Shown: positions 52,136 to 61,994, counted from the stretch's first letter. The stretch is DNA of 64,000 bases from Lujinxingia vulgaris (GCF_007997015.1 NZ_VOSM01000011.1:62001-126000); one strand, 5' to 3'. Made by a program: numbers and translations. Notes: generated by a model from the sequence alone, not told the origin.

Positions 52136-53947
52136 GTGAGAGAGGTCGCAACGATCCAGGGAGAAGATGCGGATCTGAAGGCGGCCCGCCACCGCGCCCG
52201 CCGCGTAGTCGTGGAGGTGCTGGAGAGCTACCTGCCGGCGCTCATCGGTGCACTGGCCGAGACGGGCCTGGGTGATGAGGGTCAGGCCGCGCGCATCGAG
52301 CGCCTGGTGGTGGCCTTTGAGGCGATGGAGGTGGTTGCGCAGCTTCAGGAGCGCGGCCGCCCGGTGCTCACCACCTTCGATGCGACGGGAGCAGGGGCGC
52401 TTAAGGTCAACGCGGCTCTGCTGATGGAGCTCTATCCGCCGGCGCTGGCCGATGCCTTTGCGCCCACGCTGGCGCAACTTCTCGGGCTCTCACCCACCCT
52501 GGTCTCATTGCTCTTACGCCTGCGCGACGACCAGCAGGTTCGCAACCTCGCCGGGCAGGCCGCTCGGCATGCGGCGGCGAAGCCGGTGGCCGCCACCAGA
52601 ATTCCGGCGCTGGTGCGCTGGCGGCTGGCGCGTTTTGAGGCGCGTCATGCTGGGCTGATCGCCGGGTTGAGCGAGTCCGCGTCGAGCTTCGATACCAGCG
52701 GACGCGAGCCGCTGATGCGCGCGCTCGCGGCTGAGCCGAGGTGGCCGGAGTGGTTTGACGTGAGTGAGGTGCCCTACCTCCAGAACGCGGTCGAGGCGGC
52801 CAGCACCGCGCTGCAGACGACCCCCTGGGCACGCCACGCCGGCGCGCTCACCGAGATGTTGTGGGAGTGCGGCGGGGTGTCTCCGCGCTCGGCGCTGCGG
52901 CAGGCCGCGCGCACGCTGCGCACCATCCAGGGTGTGGATCAGGCGCGCGCGCTGCGCCTGGTCGCCGAGGTGCTCGCTGAGGGCGCCGCACCCCAGAGTG
53001 GCGAGCTTGAGGCCTGGCCCTCGTTTGCCGAGCTGGCGCAGGTCTGGCGCGATCTTCTCGACCAGGAGGCCCGCCACCTTGGGAGCTGGCGAGCGGCCTC
53101 TGGCCAAGATCTCTCGCTCAATGTCTTCGACCCACCTTCCGAGGCCACCGGCCTGAGTGAGCCCGCGAACCTCCCCTGGAGCACGCCCCTTTTATGCTGG
53201 TCGACGCGCGAGCGCGACGCCCTGCGCGATCTTCTGCGAGGGATGGAGCGGGCGTTGCAAGGTGCGGCTGCTCCGGTGCGCGCAGGGCAGCTCGGCGCGC
53301 GCGCCTTTGAGAAGCGCGCCCCGCTGGCCCAGGGCGAGCGCCAGCCCTGGCGCGTCGGCGTGCCTCGCCGCGTTCCGGCGGCCACCGCCGAGATGGAGGG
53401 CGCGATCGACGCGGCCTTTGCCGCGACGCGAGCCTCCATGAACGCGCGCTTTGCCAGCCTGAGCGACGCCGAAAAACAACGCGCCCTGAGCCTCGCCCAG
53501 GGGGCCTACAGCGGTTTTCTCACCCGCGCGCGTCAGATCTGGGAGCGACGCCTCGCGTCGGTGCGCGCCGGGAAGGCCGAGCGGGCCTTCGATGGTTTGA
53601 TCACCGAGGTGGCGCGCTCATTGGGGCTTCCGCTGCTCATCGACGTCTTTGAGAGCCCTGCCCCCAACGCCCCGCTGGCGGCGATGCCTGTCTTTTGCGT
53701 GCCCACGATCTGGTCGGATCAGGCCGACTTCGCGCCGATCTGGCTCCCGATCGAGGTCATTGGTGAGTCGCTGGCCACCGCGCCGTTGCGCGTGCGCATG
53801 GTCACCTTGAGTCAGGGCGCGTTGCGCTGGGCAGGCGACCACAGCGTGCAGCCTGGCGAGCTGCGGAAGATCCCGACCGAGCGCCTGCTGGGCTCGGTGT
53901 ATGAGGGCGCGTTGATGATGACGGTGCACCGCCGCGACATCGTTTAA
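52136..53947 (+). CDS. Hypothetical protein, no recognised domain
   Basis: 603 aa from GTG 52136, with CAGGAG 5 nt upstream; an earlier GTG (52118) is in frame. The sequence is Ala/Leu/Arg-rich and helix-like: VVVEVLESYLPALIGALAET, AALLMELYPPALADAFAPTL, RALRLVAEVLAEG. No membrane span, signal peptide or catalytic motif was seen. The C-terminal part (PVFCVPTIWSDQADFAPI) is more mixed. It ends 10 nt before the truncated haemoglobin gene, so they are probably co-transcribed. Function unknown. Confidence 0.6.
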   Translation: MREVATIQGEDADLKAARHRARRVVVEVLESYLPALIGALAETGLGDEGQAARIERLVVAFEAMEVVAQLQERGRPVLTTFDATGAGALKVNAALLMELYPPALADAFAPTLAQLLGLSPTLVSLLLRLRDDQQVRNLAGQAARHAAAKPVAATRIPALVRWRLARFEARHAGLIAGLSESASSFDTSGREPLMRALAAEPRWPEWFDVSEVPYLQNAVEAASTALQTTPWARHAGALTEMLWECGGVSPRSALRQAARTLRTIQGVDQARALRLVAEVLAEGAAPQSGELEAWPSFAELAQVWRDLLDQEARHLGSWRAASGQDLSLNVFDPPSEATGLSEPANLPWSTPLLCWSTRERDALRDLLRGMERALQGAAAPVRAGQLGARAFEKRAPLAQGERQPWRVGVPRRVPAATAEMEGAIDAAFAATRASMNARFASLSDAEKQRALSLAQGAYSGFLTRARQIWERRLASVRAGKAERAFDGLITEVARSLGLPLLIDVFESPAPNAPLAAMPVFCVPTIWSDQADFAPIWLPIEVIGESLATAPLRVRMVTLSQGALRWAGDHSVQPGELRKIPTERLLGSVYEGALMMTVHRRDIV

Positions 53948-53957
53948 GAGGTCAGTT

Positions 53958-54386
53958 ATGGCAACGAGTAATCCGGGCTGGGATGTGATTGAGGAGGTCG
54001 GCGGAAGCGCGCGCATGGAGGCGTTGATGCGCGCCTTTTACGATCGCCTCTTCGACGATCTGATGATCGGCTTCTTCTTTGCGATGAGCGACAAAGAGGC
54101 GCTGATCGCCTCGCAGATCGACTATGTGCACGCGCATATCGGCAGCCGTCAGGGCGACTACCAGGGGCCGCCGATTCGGCAGGCGCACCAGAAGATGCCG
54201 ATCCTCGTGGGCCATTTCGATCGTCGCCACCAGATCCTCATCGATGTGCTTGATCAGTTTGAGGTGCCGCCGCACGTGCGCGAGGCCTGGCTGGGCCTGG
54301 ATCGGGCGATGCGCGATCTGGTCATTCGCCAGGGCGATCAGGCGCGCGAGGAGATGGGCTACGAGGTGTTTCGGCCCAAAGAGTAG
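53958..54386 (+). CDS. Truncated haemoglobin
   Basis: 142 aa with the 2/2 globin pattern: ALMRAFYDRLFDDLMIGFFF, the YVHAHIGSRQGDYQG region and GHFDRRHQILIDVL. The His in HFDRRH matches the proximal ligand. Truncated globins bind O2, NO or other small ligands through haem. The start is ATG 53958. It follows the unknown 603-aa gene closely. A bidirectional terminator at 54407 lies downstream. Confidence 0.82.
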   Translation: MATSNPGWDVIEEVGGSARMEALMRAFYDRLFDDLMIGFFFAMSDKEALIASQIDYVHAHIGSRQGDYQGPPIRQAHQKMPILVGHFDRRHQILIDVLDQFEVPPHVREAWLGLDRAMRDLVIRQGDQAREEMGYEVFRPKE

Positions 54387-54406
54387 CTCGCCACCCGGCG
54401 CATCCA

Positions 54407-54449
54407 CGAAAAAAGCCCGCTCCCCCTGTGCAGGGGAGCGGGCTTTTTC
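54407..54449. terminator. Bidirectional terminator, globin / lpd
   Basis: AAAGCCCGCTCCCC / GGGGAGCGGGCTTT with A- and T-runs on both sides. It serves the converging genes at 54386 (+) and 54470 (-). Confidence 0.9.
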
Positions 54450-54469
54450 ACAGGCGGTGCGGCGTTGGC

Positions 54470-55864
54470 TCAAAGGTTGAGCGTGCGGCCATCCACATCC
54501 AGCGCTGCTTCTTTAATAACTTCGGCAAGCGTGGGGTGGGCGTGGCTGGAGCGCGCGATGTCTTCGGCGCTGGAGCCAAACTCCACGGCCACCGCCAGCT
54601 CGGCGATCAGGTCGCCGGCGCGCGGGCCGATGATATGCGCGCCCAGGATGCGGTCGGTCTCAGCGTCGGCCAGGATCTTCACAAAGCCTTCGGTATCATT
54701 GAGCGCACGGGCGCGGCCGTTGGCTTTGAAGGGGAACTTGCCGGCCTTGAATTTGATGCCGGCCTCTTTGAGCTGCTGTTCGGTCTTGCCCACCGAGGCG
54801 ATCTCGGGGTGGGTGTAGACCACGTCGGGGATCGCGTCGTAGTTAACGTGCCCGGCGATGCCCTTGATGCGCTCGACGCAGGCCACGCCCTCGTGCTCGG
54901 CCAGGTGTGCGAGCATCGGGCCGGGGATCACGTCGCCGATGGCGTAGACGCCTTCGACCGAGGTCTCGTAGTGCGCGTTGACCTCGATGAAGCCGCGCTT
55001 GTTGGTCTCCAGGCCGATGTTCTCCAGGCCCAGGCCTTCGGTGTAGGGCTTGCGGCCCACGCCCACCAGCAGGCGGTCGCATTCGATGGTCTTGGACTCG
55101 CCCTTTTGCTCAAAGGTGGCGATGACTTTGCCGTCTTTGACTTCGGCGCCGGTCACTGCTGCGCCCAGCTCAAAGTCGATGCCCTGCTTCTTGAAGACGC
55201 GCTGCGCCAGGCGCGAGACGTCTTTGTCGGCGCGGCCGCCGAAGATCTCATCGAGGTATTCGATGACGGTGACTTTGGCGCCCAGGCGACGCCACACCGA
55301 GCCGAGCTCCAGGCCGATAACGCCGGCGCCGATGATCACCAGGTGCCCGGGGACTTCCTGGAAGTCGAGCGCGCCGGTGGAGTCGACGATGTACTCCTTG
55401 TCGAGTTCCACGCCGGGAAGCGTGATGGGCTTGGAGCCGGTGGCGATGAGGATGCGCTCGGTCTCCAGCGTCTCCACCGAACCGTCGTCCTTCTTCACCT
55501 CGACCTTTTTGGTGTCGACAATGGTGCCGTGGCCCTGGAAGGTGGCGATGTTGTTCTTCTGAAAGAGGCCGGCCACGCCGCCGGTGAGGCTGGCGACGAC
55601 CTCGTCTTTGCGAGCGAGCATCTTCTTAAGGTCGAAGCTCACCTCGCCAATGATGATGCCGTGGTCGCCAAAATGATCTTTGGCCTCTTCGTAACGCTCG
55701 CTCGACTCGAGCAGCGCCTTCGACGGGATGCAGCCCACGTTGAGGCAGGTGCCGCCGAAGGTGGCGTAGCGTTCGACGACGGCGACTTTCATGTCGAGCT
55801 GGGCGGCGCGGATGGCGGCGATGTAGCCGCCGGGGCCAGAACCGATCACAACGAGATCATACAT
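54470..55864 (-). CDS. lpd: Dihydrolipoyl dehydrogenase (E3)
   Basis: 464 aa. FAD-binding GSGPGGYIAAIRAAQL, the redox disulfide GGTCLNVGCIPSKALL, an NAD-binding GAGVIGLELGSVWRRLGA and a C-terminal HAHPTLAEV (active His-Glu) are all present. It reoxidises dihydrolipoamide of the OGDH complex with NAD+. Gene order on the strand is sucA, sucB, lpd, so E3 is third in the unit. Confidence 0.95.
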   Translation of the reverse strand: MYDLVVIGSGPGGYIAAIRAAQLDMKVAVVERYATFGGTCLNVGCIPSKALLESSERYEEAKDHFGDHGIIIGEVSFDLKKMLARKDEVVASLTGGVAGLFQKNNIATFQGHGTIVDTKKVEVKKDDGSVETLETERILIATGSKPITLPGVELDKEYIVDSTGALDFQEVPGHLVIIGAGVIGLELGSVWRRLGAKVTVIEYLDEIFGGRADKDVSRLAQRVFKKQGIDFELGAAVTGAEVKDGKVIATFEQKGESKTIECDRLLVGVGRKPYTEGLGLENIGLETNKRGFIEVNAHYETSVEGVYAIGDVIPGPMLAHLAEHEGVACVERIKGIAGHVNYDAIPDVVYTHPEIASVGKTEQQLKEAGIKFKAGKFPFKANGRARALNDTEGFVKILADAETDRILGAHIIGPRAGDLIAELAVAVEFGSSAEDIARSSHAHPTLAEVIKEAALDVDGRTLNL

Positions 55865-56002
55865 AGCAACAGCCTTTGTTCAGGGGCGTTGAGGTCATCG
55901 CGAGCGCGCCGATCGCGGGGGCGACCAGGCCATATGGGCGAAGAGGCCGGGGCGTGGGCCCCGACCTCTTAAGGTCGCGCTGGGAGCGCTGCTCGCCAGG
56001 GA

Positions 56003-57235
56003 TCAGACTTCGAGCAGGATGCGCTCGGGGTTCTCCAGGCATTCTTTGATGCGGACCAGGAAGCTGACCGCCTCGCGACCATCGATGATGCGGTGGTCGT
56101 AGGAGAGGGCCAGGTACATGATCGGGCGGATCTCGACCTTGCCATCGATGGCGACCGGGCGCTCCACGATGTTGTGCATGCCCAGGATACCCGACTGCGG
56201 CGGGTTGAGGATGGGCGTGGAGAGCATCGAGCCGTAGATGCCACCGTTGGAGATGGTGAAGGTGCCACCCTGCAGCTCAGGCAGCGTCAACTTGTTGTTG
56301 ACGGCCTTGTCGACGAGTTTGCCCAGCTCCTGCTCGGTCTGCGCGAAGCTGTATTGGTCGGCGTTCTTGAGCACCGGCACCACCAGCCCGCGGCCACCGC
56401 CGACGGCCACGCCGATGTTGTAGTAGTTCTTGTAAACAACATCGTTGCCGTCGATCTCGGCGTTGACCGAGGGGAAGGCCTTGAGCGCTTCGATCGAGGC
56501 TTTGATGAAGAAGGACATGAAGCCCAGCTTGATGCCGTACTTCTTAACGAAGCGATCCTGGTACTGCTTGCGCAGCGCCATGATCTCGGTCATGTCGACT
56601 TCGTTGAAGGTGGTGAGCATCGCGGCGTTGTGCTGGGCTTCGACCAGGCGGCGCGCCACGGTCTGGCGCAGCTTGCTCATGGTCACGCGCTCTTCGAGCG
56701 CGCCCTGATCAACGGCGGGGCGAGAGGCTTCCACGGCTTTTTCGGCTTCGGCTTTCTTGCTGGACTTGCCGCCATCTTTGATGTGCTCGAGCACATCGCC
56801 CTTGGTGACGCGTCCGCCCGGGCCGGTGCCCTTGATGTCGGCCAGCTTCAGGTTGTTCTCTTCGACCAGGCGCTGAACCGCCGGGCCAACCTTATCGTGG
56901 TCGGCGCCGTCGCCCTCGTCGGAGGCCGCGGCAGCTTTGGGGGCCACGTCAGCCGAGGCCTCAGCTTTGGTGTCGCCGGCGTCGCCGCCTTTGGACTCGC
57001 CAGGCTCGATGTCGGCGATGACATCGCCCGGGTTAACGGAGTCATCGATGGCAAAGCGCAGCTTCTTGATGGTGCCTGCGACCGGCGCGGGAACCTCGAC
57101 GGTGATCTTGTCGGTCTCCAGCTCGGCAATGATCTCGTCTTCTTCGACGAAATCACCTTCTTTTTTCAGCCATTCAGCGATGATCGCCTCGGTGACAGAC
57201 TCACCAAGGGTGGGGACCTCTACGGGTACGCTCAT
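56003..57235 (-). CDS. sucB: Dihydrolipoyllysine-residue succinyltransferase (E2)
   Basis: 410 aa. The lipoyl domain has ETDKITVEV with the lipoylated Lys. An Ala/Pro-rich linker and the E1/E3-binding segment [17 protein letters not shown] follow. The catalytic domain ends in [14 protein letters not shown] (active His and Asp). It transfers the succinyl group to CoA. It starts 147 nt after sucA. A weak internal promoter is possible at 57266-57293 (TTGTGT-16-TATTAG). Confidence 0.95.
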   Translation of the reverse strand: MSVPVEVPTLGESVTEAIIAEWLKKEGDFVEEDEIIAELETDKITVEVPAPVAGTIKKLRFAIDDSVNPGDVIADIEPGESKGGDAGDTKAEASADVAPKAAAASDEGDGADHDKVGPAVQRLVEENNLKLADIKGTGPGGRVTKGDVLEHIKDGGKSSKKAEAEKAVEASRPAVDQGALEERVTMSKLRQTVARRLVEAQHNAAMLTTFNEVDMTEIMALRKQYQDRFVKKYGIKLGFMSFFIKASIEALKAFPSVNAEIDGNDVVYKNYYNIGVAVGGGRGLVVPVLKNADQYSFAQTEQELGKLVDKAVNNKLTLPELQGGTFTISNGGIYGSMLSTPILNPPQSGILGMHNIVERPVAIDGKVEIRPIMYLALSYDHRIIDGREAVSFLVRIKECLENPERILLEV

Positions 57236-57382
57236 GTAAGGCCTCGTAGGCGTGCAACGTAAGAACTAATAGTACAGGGGCTCACTAACACAACATGGAT
57301 CGGCGAAGCGCAGCCTCGCCGCGCCCAAGGGGTTACCAGACCTGGGCGCTGAAACACAAGCCCGCCGGGGGCTTGTCGGGGT

Positions 57383-60286
57383 TTAATCGAGGGTCTCGGC
57401 GAAGGCTTTGGTCACCAGCGCGCGCTGCTCAAGCTCGTGGCTCTCGTAGGCACCGGTGGCCGGGCTGGCGCTGGCCACGCGTCCGACGTAGGCCGGAAGC
57501 GGATCGGCACCGAAGAGCTCGATGAGACGCGGGAAGATGTAGTGCCAGGAACCCATGTTCTTGGGCTCTTCCTGGACCCACACGATCTCGCGGGAGTTCT
57601 TGAAAGGCGCGACCGCGTCCTGAAGAAGTTTGCCTTCGAGCGGGTAGAGCTGCTCGACGCGCACGATGGCGACATCGTCGATGCCCTGCTCGGCGGCGTA
57701 GTCGCAGAGGTCGTAGTAGACCTTTCCGGAGCAAAGCAGCACGCGGCGGACTTTCTCGGTGTTCACCGACTCGCGCGTCTCTTTGAGGATGGGCTGGAAG
57801 CCCACGGTGGTGAAGTCCTCCATGGGGCTGACCGCGTCTTTGTGGCGCAGCAGGCTCTTGGGGCTCATCACGATCAGGGGCTTGCGCGCGCTGTGCAGCA
57901 CCTGGCGGCGCAGCGCGTGGAAGTACTGCGCCGGCGTGGTCATGTTGCAGACGTACATATTGTCGCCGGCGCAGAGCTGGAGGAAGCGCTCCAGGCGAGC
58001 GGAGGAGTGCTCCGGGCCCTGGCCCTCGTAGCCGTGGGGGAGGAGGAGGGTGAGCGCGCTGAGGCGCTTCCACTTATCTTCGCCGGAGTTGATGAACTGG
58101 TCGATGATGACCTGGGCGCCGTTGACGAAGTCGCCGAACTGCGCCTCCCAGAGCACGAGCGCGTCGGGGGAGTCGAGGCTAAAGCCGTACTCAAAGCCCA
58201 GGACCGCGTTCTCGGAGAGGGTGGAGTTGTAGATCTCGATGGAGGCCTGGTCTTCCTTGAGGTTGCGCAGCGGCCAGTAGCCTTCACCGGTCTCGGTGTC
58301 GAAGAGGGCGGCGTGGCGGTGGCTGAAGGTGCCGCGGATGCAGTCCTGGCCGGTCATGCGGATGCGCGTGCCGTTGATCAGCAGCGACGCAAACGCCAGC
58401 GCCTCGCCAGTGCCCCAGTCGGCCGGGGCCTCGCCAGATGCGACCTGCTCGCGACCTTTGAGGAAGCGGCGCAGCGTGCGGTGCACGTTGTGGCTCTCGG
58501 GGACTTCGGTGAGTTTGCGGGCGAGCTCTTTGAAAAGATCTTCATTGATGGGCGCGTCGTTTCCGGCGCCGGCTTCGAGTTCGCCGCCGTGGTACGGCGT
58601 CCACAGCCCGTCGAGGCTGCTGATGGACTTGCGCTGGGGCTGCTCGCGCACCTCTTTGAAGACTTCGCCGTAGTAATCCATGCGCTCGTTCCAGACCGCC
58701 TCGGTCTGGTCGGCGCTCATGATCTGGCGCTCGATGAGGCTGTCGACGTACTTCTCGCGCACCGGCTTGGAGCTGTCGATGGCGCCGTACATCTCAGGCT
58801 GGGTGAAGCGGGGTTCGTCGCCTTCGTTGTGGCCGTAGCGGCGGTAGCAGACCAGGTCCACGATGACATCTTCGCCAAAGCGCTGGCGGTACTGCATGGC
58901 GAGCTTCATCACGCGCACGCAGGCTTCGGGGTCGTCGCCGTTGACGTGGAAGATCGGCACTTCCAGCATCTTCGCCACGTCGGTGGCGTAGGTCGTGGAG
59001 CGGCCGTCTTCGGGGTTGGTGGTGAAGCCGATCTGGTTGTTGATCACCACGTGGATGGTGCCGCCGACGTTGTAGCCTTTGACGCGCGCCAGGTTGAGCG
59101 ACTCGGTCACGATGCCCTGGCCGGAGAAGGCTGCGTCGCCGTGCAGGAGCAGCGGCAGGAGCTTCTGGCGGGCGGCCTCGGTGCCCAGGCGATCTTGTTT
59201 GGCGCGCACGCGCCCCAGGACCACCGGGTTCACAAACTCGAGGTGGCTGGGGTTAAAGCAGAGCGAGAGGTGAACGGTCTTGCCGTTGCGCGTGGGGTGA
59301 TCGCTGGAGAACCCCATGTGGTATTTGACGTCGCTGCTGCCGACGTACTCCTCGGGGGTCTGGACTTTTTCGAACTCCGAGAACATCGCCTCAGCGGGCT
59401 TGTTCATGATGTTGTGGAGCACGTTGAGGCGACCGCGGTGGGCCATGCCCACGACGACCTCTTCGACGCCGGAGTCGGCGGCCTCTTCGAGCATGAAGTC
59501 GAGCATCGGGATCAGCGACTCCCCGCCGGTGAGCGAGAAGCGCTTGGCGCCGACGTACTTCTTATGCAGGAAGGTCTCAAAGGCGTCGGCGTCGACGAGC
59601 TTTTTGAGGATGTGCGGGCCGTCGGCGGCGACATCGAGCGGGGCGTAGTCGTTGCGCTCGATGCGATCGCGCAGCCAGGTGCGGGACTGGCTGCCCGGCA
59701 TGTTCTGGTATTCGACGGCGATGTGGCCGCAATAAAGATCGCGCAGGCGCTGGAGAAGATCGCCCAGGGTCACTTCGCGGGAGCCGAAGAGGGGCTCGTA
59801 GTTGACCTTCGCCTTAAGATCGCCGGAGGTGAAGCCGTAGAGCGAGGGCTCAAGCTCCGGGGGGGCGGGGCGGCGCGGACGATCGAGGGGATCGATCTTC
59901 GCGATCAGGTGACCGTGGAGGCGGAAGGCGCGCACGATCGCCTCGACGCGCGCGGCAAACCCCTCGGTGCGGCCGGGAGCCTTCACCGTGATCCCTTCGG
60001 CCTTATCCACCCAGACCGCCTCGCCACCCAGATCCCGGGTGGGGACGCGGGCCGGCTCAAAGATCGAGCGGGGCTTGAAGTGGGGGGCGCCACTGTTGAC
60101 CGGGGCGTCGCCGCCAAAATACTCCTGGAAGATCGGCTTCCAGCTCGGATCGACCGAGGAGGCGTCTTCCAGGTACTGGCGGTAGAGATCCTCGATAAAC
60201 GCGAGGTTCTCCCCGGTAAATTGGCTGTCGGAGGCGGTGGGCCGGGGCGAGTTGGGTGCTTGCTCGTTGGAGTCTTTCACGGTCAT
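57383..60286 (-). CDS. sucA: 2-oxoglutarate dehydrogenase E1
   Basis: 967 aa from MTVKDSNEQ (60286); an upstream ATG at 60337 is in frame. The N-terminal NLAFIEDLYRQYL is the family's E2-binding signature. The core has LLHGDAAFSGQGIVTESLNL for thiamine diphosphate, VVVGMAHRGRLNVL and HVNGDDPEACVRVMKLA. It decarboxylates 2-oxoglutarate and succinylates the E2 lipoyl group. It heads the sucA-sucB-lpd unit. The SD at the chosen start is weak. Confidence 0.95.
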   Translation of the reverse strand: MTVKDSNEQAPNSPRPTASDSQFTGENLAFIEDLYRQYLEDASSVDPSWKPIFQEYFGGDAPVNSGAPHFKPRSIFEPARVPTRDLGGEAVWVDKAEGITVKAPGRTEGFAARVEAIVRAFRLHGHLIAKIDPLDRPRRPAPPELEPSLYGFTSGDLKAKVNYEPLFGSREVTLGDLLQRLRDLYCGHIAVEYQNMPGSQSRTWLRDRIERNDYAPLDVAADGPHILKKLVDADAFETFLHKKYVGAKRFSLTGGESLIPMLDFMLEEAADSGVEEVVVGMAHRGRLNVLHNIMNKPAEAMFSEFEKVQTPEEYVGSSDVKYHMGFSSDHPTRNGKTVHLSLCFNPSHLEFVNPVVLGRVRAKQDRLGTEAARQKLLPLLLHGDAAFSGQGIVTESLNLARVKGYNVGGTIHVVINNQIGFTTNPEDGRSTTYATDVAKMLEVPIFHVNGDDPEACVRVMKLAMQYRQRFGEDVIVDLVCYRRYGHNEGDEPRFTQPEMYGAIDSSKPVREKYVDSLIERQIMSADQTEAVWNERMDYYGEVFKEVREQPQRKSISSLDGLWTPYHGGELEAGAGNDAPINEDLFKELARKLTEVPESHNVHRTLRRFLKGREQVASGEAPADWGTGEALAFASLLINGTRIRMTGQDCIRGTFSHRHAALFDTETGEGYWPLRNLKEDQASIEIYNSTLSENAVLGFEYGFSLDSPDALVLWEAQFGDFVNGAQVIIDQFINSGEDKWKRLSALTLLLPHGYEGQGPEHSSARLERFLQLCAGDNMYVCNMTTPAQYFHALRRQVLHSARKPLIVMSPKSLLRHKDAVSPMEDFTTVGFQPILKETRESVNTEKVRRVLLCSGKVYYDLCDYAAEQGIDDVAIVRVEQLYPLEGKLLQDAVAPFKNSREIVWVQEEPKNMGSWHYIFPRLIELFGADPLPAYVGRVASASPATGAYESHELEQRALVTKAFAETLD

Positions 60287-60547
60287 CAACTTCTGAAGGA
60301 CAAAGGATGCAAGTCGAGCGGCCTGGTCGTGTCCCATAACGACCCGGGCGCGAAGCTATTTCTCAGAGCTTGGAAGAGGTGGCGAGCAGGGCTCCCCGGA
60401 GGGGGAGAAAGCCGGGCAAATGGCAGGTCGGTCCCGGCGCAGATGTGGAGCGATCGGTGGGGCGCGTCGGATGCGGCGCGCGGGGTAGCCAGCAGCAATA
60501 AAGAGATGAGAGGCGCACATCAAGGATCGGGTGCAGGTACCGGGTTT

Positions 60548-60571
60548 AAAAAAAGCGCCCCGAGGGCGCCT
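60548..60571 (-). terminator. Minus-strand hairpin with T-run, upstream of sucA
   Basis: GGCGC-CCTC-GGGGCGC stem followed on the minus strand by seven Ts. There is no minus-strand gene beyond it, so it could sit in the sucA leader or stop an antisense RNA. Confidence 0.5.
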
Positions 60572-60578
60572 GATCATT

Positions 60579-60606
60579 ACAATAACGATGGGACCAACGC
60601 GGTCAA
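60579..60606 (-). promoter_or_regulatory. Possible promoter of sucA
   Basis: TTGACC, 16-nt spacer, TATTGT on the minus strand. The spacing and boxes are acceptable but not strong. If it is used, the transcript begins just before the hairpin at 60571. Confidence 0.35.
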
Positions 60607-60665
60607 GAAAGATCGCGGCAGAAATGGGGCCAGCCGGCTTGCGCAGCCCCCGGGAGATGCCTTCC

Positions 60666-60694
60666 TTGACACCTTTGAAAACACCGTGTTAAAG
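60666..60694 (+). promoter_or_regulatory. Promoter of the ATP synthase operon
   Basis: TTGACA, 17-nt spacer, TTAAAG, about 85 nt before the first start codon. The -35 is exact. Confidence 0.65.
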
Positions 60695-60779
60695 CCGCGA
60701 CGGTTTTCCCGCAAAACGGCCAAGAGGGCCAGAAATAAGGCGGGAAGCGCAACTTCCCGCTGACTTAAAAGGCGCCACG

Positions 60780-61250
60780 ATGATCGATGTAATGACCGCT
60801 TCAAGTCCGCTGCTCGTCGCAGCGGTTGCGATCGACATAGACGGCACGCTCTTCGTTCAGATGGGCGCGTTCTTGCTCGTCTTTGTGATCCTGAACTTCG
60901 TCCTGATCAAGCCCTACCTCAAGACGGTGGAAGCACGCGAAGAGAGCGTGCAGGGCTCCTCCGAAGAGGCCGGTGAGATGGACGCACAGGCCGCCGTGCT
61001 CACCGCTTCCTACGATGAGAAGCTGAGCAAAGCGCGCCGCGAGGCCCAGGATGTGCGCGAGTCCCTGCGCAATCAGGGGCTGGCCGAGCAGGACGATATC
61101 CTCGAAGAGGTGCGCGAGGAGCTCGGCGGCAAGCTGGCCGAAGAGCGCAAGGTGATCGAGGATCGCGTGGTTGCGGCCCGCGCCGAGATCGACGAGCGTG
61201 CCCGTGCGCTGGCCGAGGCGATGGTTCAGAAGGTGCTCCCGCAGGGATAA
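60780..61250 (+). CDS. ATP synthase subunit b' (F0)
   Basis: 156 aa. One N-terminal membrane helix (FVQMGAFLLVFVILNFVL) is followed by a long charged helix: KLSKARREAQDVRESL, EERKVIEDRVVAARAEID. It pairs with b to form the peripheral stalk. ATG 60780; an ATG at 60792 is also possible. First gene of the cluster: b', b, delta, alpha. Subunits a and c are not here. Confidence 0.88.
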   Translation: MIDVMTASSPLLVAAVAIDIDGTLFVQMGAFLLVFVILNFVLIKPYLKTVEAREESVQGSSEEAGEMDAQAAVLTASYDEKLSKARREAQDVRESLRNQGLAEQDDILEEVREELGGKLAEERKVIEDRVVAARAEIDERARALAEAMVQKVLPQG

Positions 61251-61313
61251 GCCGTTGAGCGCGCGTCTTTCTAAGGACGGCGCGCCCACTCCTAAGTTAG
61301 TCAGGACAAGAAC

Positions 61314-61928
61314 ATGACTTCGAAACTTCTTCGCGTGGCGGGCTCCCGGCGGGCGATCTTTGTGCAGGTGCTTGTGCTCCTGGTGTGCGTGAGCGCGCCT
61401 GCGTTTGCGGCGGCTTCCGGTGAGGGCCACGGCTTCCCCTGGAAGTACTGGTTTACCGGCATCTTCAACCTGCTGGTGTTCCTGGGGATCATCATCAAGT
61501 TTGGTGGCCCGGCGATCCGCGACTTCTTTGCCAACCGCCGCGAGACCTTCCTGGCGGACATGAACGCCGCCAGGCTCGCCCGCGAGCAAGCCGAGGCTCG
61601 CCTGGCCGAGCTCAACGCGAAGCTCGAGGCGCTGGAGCGCGATCGTCAGTCGATGCTCGACGAGTACCACGCTCAGGGTGAGCGCGAGAAACAGCGCCTG
61701 ATCGACGCCGCCAAGAAGAGCGTCGAGAAGATGCGGGCCGACGCCGAGCTGACCATCCAGCAGGAGGTCAAGCGCGCGGTGGCCATGCTCGAAGAGCAGG
61801 CGGTCAACACCGCCCTGGAGATGGCGCAGCGCGTGGCGAGTGAGCGCGTGGATGCCGGTGTGCAGAACAAGCTCGTCGAGAGCTACGTTGCCGAGCTGGG
61901 CAAGGCGTCTTCGGCGGCTAAGAACTGA
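61314..61928 (+). CDS. atpF: ATP synthase subunit b (F0)
   Basis: 204 aa. An N-terminal hydrophobic signal-like part (IFVQVLVLLVCVSAPAFAA) precedes a second helix (FNLLVFLGIIIKFG). The stalk helix then follows, with FLADMNAARLAREQAEARLA and EREKQRLIDAAKKSVEKMR. The added N-terminal segment is a feature of some delta-proteobacterial b subunits and may be cleaved. It lies 63 nt after b'. Confidence 0.9.
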   Translation: MTSKLLRVAGSRRAIFVQVLVLLVCVSAPAFAAASGEGHGFPWKYWFTGIFNLLVFLGIIIKFGGPAIRDFFANRRETFLADMNAARLAREQAEARLAELNAKLEALERDRQSMLDEYHAQGEREKQRLIDAAKKSVEKMRADAELTIQQEVKRAVAMLEEQAVNTALEMAQRVASERVDAGVQNKLVESYVAELGKASSAAKN

Positions 61929-61994
61929 ATGGTTTTCAGGCGCCCTCAAACCGCCGAAGTTCCGGTCTGAGCAGAGCGCTTATCAGGAGTAGAT

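Larger units (their letters stand above)
60287..60779. other. Divergent regulatory region, sucA / ATP synthase
   Basis: No gene is seen. It holds the atp promoter (60666), a minus-strand hairpin/T-run (60548-60571), a possible minus-strand promoter (60579-60606), and an 8-bp hairpin GCGGGAAG / CTTCCCGC at 60740-60760 in the atp leader. Confidence 0.55.

Noticed and set aside
57437..60763. An 1108-codon open frame opposite sucA
   Set aside because: sucA matches OGDH E1 along its whole length. The antisense frame has no domain and spans the divergent promoter region.
60577..60804. Small minus-strand ORF (75 codons) upstream of the ATP synthase genes
   Set aside because: It overlaps the atp promoter and leader and the b' start, and has no SD or family match.
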